Source of the DNA: Labia minor
Lineage: Eukaryota; Arthropoda; Insecta; Dermaptera; Spongiphoridae
Direction: 5' to 3'
DNA length: 64,000 bases
Assembly (NCBI GenBank): GCA_963082975.1
Contig: OY720349.1
Coordinates: 48,775,962-48,839,961 of the forward strand
The position numbers and the translations under genes were made by a program. A model generated the notes under the pieces. That model had not been told where the DNA came from, searched no databases, and was given only the letters and a program-made list of their open reading frames with translations. Position 1 is the stretch's first letter. Each line of letters starts with the position of its first letter. Shown one piece after another: positions 59,542-64,000 of this stretch.

Positions 59542-60864
59542 CATGGTTTTTCTTTTAAAACAGTGTAATATATAATTTACTAAAATTAAGATATCTTAAA
59601 AATTCGAGGTGATAGGCAAAAATTAATGGCATATTTGAATTCAGGGCATCAAATTCATATAAAATCACCTCCAAAATCATTGGCACCAAAACCACTGTTG
59701 ACAAGTGCTATATTTAATTTTTACATCTTGAGACTCTAAAGCCAATTTAGTTTTTGTATATTGTATATCTTTTATGATAAATTAGAAAAGATATATTGTA
59801 TACTGTTATATTTTCCTTTTAATAAAAGATTTCTATAAAAGATAAAGAATTTAAAAAAATTTGTAAATGAAGTGTAAATTCCTGAAACGATAGCGTTGTA
59901 TAGTCTATCATTAATATCCTTGAATTTATAACTACAATTTTCTACACATTTCTAAAAGTTGTAACCACCCTTCTGAATTGAAATGTGTTTTTGAAAAGTG
60001 GAAGGAGGGTAGTCCAGGGCATTCCAAACCCACACATGTCAAAGCGCCGCGACATATTGGGGTGAGAATTCCAGATACGTATATCAAAGTCACTTTCTAC
60101 CCTCACTCTCAATTGAGATTTGATAAATACAAATTGCCAAAGGGATTAAGGGTGGCAATTTTATGCGGACATAATTTATAAATAGACACAAATATTATTT
60201 ATTAAATTTATTTTTTGATTTTAATAATTAAATTATTTTAATTATGTTAAAATTAATATTATATTATTTAATTAGTAGAGACAATAACAAGGTGATAATA
60301 ATATGATTTTAAAATTAAAAAAATTTCTATCCTCGAAATAGTAAGAGATGTATATTTCCGAGATGAATTTTTTTCAAATATGCAATTATCTACTCATTCG
60401 AGTCGAAACGGTGACTTCAGGGTTGTAATTTGTATAAAATGGTGCTCTTGCAAATATGTTTATTGTGAAACATAATTGGTCAAATTTTTAGCAAAATATT
60501 ATTAAATAATCAATGATTCATAATCATAGAGCAAAAACAAAGAATTTTCACACTATAATTCTGGAATCATTCAAAATTTTATAAAATATAAAATGATAAT
60601 GATAAAATAAAAAAATATTTTGAATAATTATTGAAATATGATCCTCCAGGTTGGGGGTTTATATGTAGGGAAAGCAACCCACATTTGTAAAATAACAAAA
60701 CAAAAATCGCTCAATGTACCAAAAAGAACAAGGCGGAAATATAAATATAAATAAATATAATGAAAAGAGTTTAGTTGTTATATTTCCTTAAATTATTTAA
60801 AAGTCATTAAAGATATAATCATGATAAATAAAATTCACAACTTTCGTATACTTCAAACATAAAA
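59542..60864. other. Spacer with island 59930-60180
   Basis: The island carries a 67-codon open frame (59978-60181) without recognised similarity. The remainder is AT-rich. No gene is supported. Confidence 0.35.
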
Positions 60865-61471
60865 TAAGCTGGAGTGTCTCCACTCGACTATCTCGCAATT
60901 TGAATTGGATTAAATAACATAATATATTATATTTAAATTAAATTTAATTAATTATAAATTATAAATAATAAATATTAACCAGCAAATGTTTGTTTTTTTA
61001 TTGATGGCACCATGGCACGTGTTGGCGCGTGAGATTTGCAGTGTTAAAAAATTAATTCTGGTACTTTCAGCGATTCAATGAAGCTGAAATTCTATATATA
61101 GCAGTTTTATACAATTATTAATCATGTGAAAAATTATCAAACATATATCTTTATTTTTACGGTCACTTTAGAGGAAAAAAATCAAAACGTTGTAGGTAAT
61201 GACCCTCTTCCGGTTGAGCTACATTTCTCAAAAGTTGATAGAAAACTATGAATTTTGAATAATGCTCATGTACCAAATTGCATCATTCTAGCTCAAACCG
61301 TTTTTGCGTAATCTTGCCTACATACATACACACACACATACACACACACACACAGACATTTTTCTCATCCTTAGTGAAAATGATTCAGGAACCTTCAAAA
61401 CATATAAAAACATAAAAATCTCAACATCGAAAATTTTCGTGATCGCAATACTATCTCTGGCGAGATAGTAA
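60865..61471 (-). mobile_element. Helentron-like family C, complete copy
   Basis: Minus-oriented: TAAGCTGGAGTGTCTCCACTC at the left is the 3' hairpin end, followed by the internal ACTATCTCGC. The right end GGCGAGATAGTAAAAA is the element 5' end with its hairpin. A (CA)n tract lies at 61326-61354. The terminus is CTTA here rather than CTAA. Confidence 0.9.
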
Positions 61472-63599
61472 AAATAGAAATTACATTTTTAGACTAAATA
61501 AATTTTGATATATTGGGATCTAAACTTATTTTGTTAACAAAATATAAAGCAATTAATTTTAAATAAATAATATATTATTAAAGATTTTTGAAAATCTCAA
61601 CCAATCAACTACGATAAAAATCATTAACTAATAAATATTATATCTAAGAGAGGAATGTTTTGGTCTTAAATTGGATATTTTTTCTTGATTTGAGACTTAA
61701 AACTTCTATAAAAGTTTTTATCTTTTAATAATATTAATATATTTTTTTAATAGTAATAGAAAACTCCTTGAATAAGTATGGGTATTTATGGCGATTTGAA
61801 TGTCATTTTTAGTTTCATTTTCGTTGAATAGTTTTCTATATTTTATAAATAAATTATTTAGAATGACAAACATGACAAGGGGATATCGTGTAGGGTTAAT
61901 TTTTCGTGCTGTCGAGCACAAGAGCTACCCGTTAATGTTTAAATGAAGCCTAGTGATTTGTTTTTTTCGGTGGGGAATTCGTAAAACAAGCAGGGATTTC
62001 ACAATGCTTTCCGGTAGTTTCAGACTGTAATTTTTAGGGTAGTTTATTGTGATTCACACCCCTAATGGGGTGTTTTTCAAAAAGCCAATTGAAAAAATCT
62101 GTCAATGTAGACTAATCTATGTATATATAGATATATACTCTAATTTTCATTTGGAACATTAAATTGGATTAAAATTAAAATTTGGTAATTAAAAAAAAAA
62201 CAGATGAAATGATAAACACTTGAATTTTTTTTTTTTTTTAAAATCTGAACAAATTATGGACAAATTTTTAGAAAAGGTTATATTGAAAATATTCAAAATA
62301 AATTATGAAATATTATATATTTATTATATTTATTTAATTATTTCTAGATAAAAGAATTTCAATTACAAAAATGACAAAGTTTATAAAGTTTGACTTCTTG
62401 GAATCCTAAAATCTTCTTGTAAAATTTAATCATTTTTAATTTCTTTAAAAGACTGACTGTGTTTGAATCTCGATGTGACTAATAAATTAAAATTTAAAAA
62501 AAACATTAAACTTCCATTACTTATTCAAGCTCAGTGCTTTAATGATGAATGCAACTGAACAAAATGATTAGAGATCAAACCTCAAATATTTATTTAAAAC
62601 ATAAATCTTTTTATATGCGAAGGCCGACTAAACTGATTTAAAATCTCTTAGCAATGAAATTAAGATAAAATAGAATCATGCGAATTTGCTTAATGGGAGT
62701 TAATACGTCTAAATATACAATTATCTTTCATTGATAAATTACTGGATTAATTTATTATTTTTTTAAGTCACTTAACGATTTTTATATATAATTCAACAAT
62801 TTTCTTTTTTTTTGACGAGTAAAGATGATTGGATTCTCTAGTCTTTTATTTTCAAATAATAGTTGTCAAGACTTTCTACCAATCAATGATTGAATGATAT
62901 TTTAGTTAGAGGACAGTTGTTAAATGTAACATAAATTAAATTCTTCTTAGGCTACTCATTGCGAAACATGCAACTGCGATTACAGACTCATTATTTTCAA
63001 AAAAAAAAAAAAGAAAAAAAAATTAATTTATACAAAGCTTGCTCATTCCTATTGATTTTTTCATTAATATACAGAGAGCAAGAAAAAGATGAATGGTATT
63101 GTCTTTTGAATGCATTTAATTTTCTTAATCCAAGGTTATTATAATTAGGAAAAGTACAAAATCAATTAAAATTCTATTCACGATTTACATTCCAATGAAA
63201 TGGTGATTTTATCATCAGGTTTTTTTTATATAATTTAGATTCTATTAATCTTACATGTAATTGTAAATTTACTGAAAAATAGATTATATAAAATACATCT
63301 ATAGATACTATATATGAATATAAAGGAATATAATGTTTAATGTGTTTATACATTCCTAACGAAGAGGTGCATATAATTTCTACATTCCATGTTAATTAAG
63401 TACACGGAGCTGTTTGAGTATATAAATGGACTCCCATCAAAACGGCTTTTGTTATATTATCACACAGAAAGTCAATTTTCAATTTCCTACAAGTCACAAC
63501 GATTAATTTAATTGTAACCAGACCGACAGGAATTTAATTAGTTAAATGGGAAATTATATCTTCTTAGAATTATTATACTATATTTATTTACGTATCTTT
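61472..63599. other. AT-rich spacer
   Basis: Balanced patches lie at about 61870-62130, 62500-62700 and 63340-63560. No open frame with family resemblance. No repeat recognised. Confidence 0.35.
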
Positions 63600-64000
63600 G
63601 TGGTTGTACGAAACTCGAAAGTTCTTGACCGCAGCAACCACATTTCTCAAGTGTCTCTATCCAGAACCACACACATTCAGCTTCTATTTTATCCCATCTC
63701 CCTTAAGTCCCTTCCTACATGGTCCACCCACCGTGTCCTTGTTCTTCCAACCGGACGTTTCCCAATCGGTCCCTTTACAAATACATTTTTCGCCAAACTT
63801 TCTTCTTCCATTCTTGCCACGTGTCCTGCCCATCGCAATCTTCTTGATTTTATAATCCTAACTATGCCTGGAGATGTATAGAGATGATGCGATTCCTCAT
63901 TATGTAGTCTTCGCCATTCCATGGTGGCCTTATCTTTCTTTGGTCCATAAATGCTGAAAATAATCCTATTTTCAAATACTATAAATCTCCTCTCGTCTCC
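63600..64000 (-). mobile_element. LINE reverse-transcriptase C-terminus, cut by window edge
   Basis: On the minus strand it reads from the right edge: FENRIIFSIYGPKKDKATME, then WRRLHNEESHHLYTSPGIVR, IIKSRRLRWAGHVARMEE, KGPIGKRPVGRTRTRWVDH and VGRDLREMG, ending at a stop at 63689. These are the standard final motifs of a common arthropod non-LTR endonuclease-reverse transcriptase (E.R.IFGPKR, WR.LHNEEL, RWAGHVARM, GKRP.GRPR.RW.D). Beyond the stop, the homologous tail segment (NVVAAVKNFRVS in another frame) is still legible to about 63612. The catalytic RT region lies beyond the window. The longest and best copy of this family here. Confidence 0.88.

Noticed and set aside
59978-60181. Open frame of 67 codons in a balanced island
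   Set aside because: No similarity recognised and no splice context; more likely noncoding island.
63546-63881. Two plus-strand open frames of 111 and 85 codons
   Set aside because: Antisense of the LINE C-terminus, which is clearly on the minus strand.

Overview
The window looks like gene-poor, strongly AT-rich nuclear DNA from an animal, most likely an arthropod. This is suggested by a Jockey-clade LINE, an R1-like reverse-transcriptase fragment, a mariner relic, hAT and piggyBac miniature elements, a tRNA-derived SINE and several families of Helentron-like (DINE-1/HINE-type) elements. No species is assigned. I found no credible exon of a host protein-coding gene. The only intact gene is a tRNA-Gly(TCC) at 39289-39360. 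Nearly all open frames longer than 60 codons are either AT-rich noise, microsatellite translations or antisense shadows of transposon remnants.

Layout. 1-12.5 kb: AT-rich DNA with 3' tails of one LINE family (700-815, 1885-2216, 6497-6760), a hAT miniature element with a perfect 8-bp target duplication (5724-5972), a small inverted-repeat element (1462-1628) and a fresh 110-bp tandem duplication (1095-1284). 12.5-13.3 kb: a fold-back element with 153-bp arms. 16-25.4 kb: an R1-like RT fragment, a chimeric Helentron-like element, a Penelope-like terminal fragment, a hAT element carrying a nested Helentron-like copy, a SINE with a 14-bp target duplication, and a Helentron-like copy interrupted by a mariner deletion derivative. 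26.9-29.9 kb: a broken Ginger/KRBA2-integrase-like element. 30-34 kb: more Helentron-like copies and a balanced-composition block (34.0-34.8 kb). 36.3 kb: a run of adjoining stem-loops. 39.3-42 kb: the tRNA, a hAT element with transposase remnants, and a piggyBac-type miniature element. 43.1-45.7 kb: a Jockey copy bracketed by a matching 16-bp sequence and containing a Helentron-like relic and a GC-rich insert. 47-61 kb: further Helentron-like copies, an almost perfect 153-bp palindrome of the Penelope-like repeat, and a second hAT miniature element. 63.6-64 kb: a LINE C-terminus running off the edge.

The main message is the set of Helentron-like families, here called A, B and C. All share one terminal grammar: an inverted sequence at the 5' end and again just inside the 3' end, then a 3' hairpin and a CTTA or CTAA terminus. 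All have a microsatellite in the middle, and all share an internal core in which GAAATTTGGTA and CCGGAAG lie exactly 68 bp apart in every copy I counted, although the rest has diverged. Family A also carries two TGACGTCA palindromes at an invariant 20-bp spacing. Between the mobile elements lie many short islands of balanced base composition without coding signal. They are the best candidates for conserved noncoding (regulatory) DNA, so the window may be part of an intron or the flank of a regulated gene; that is inference.
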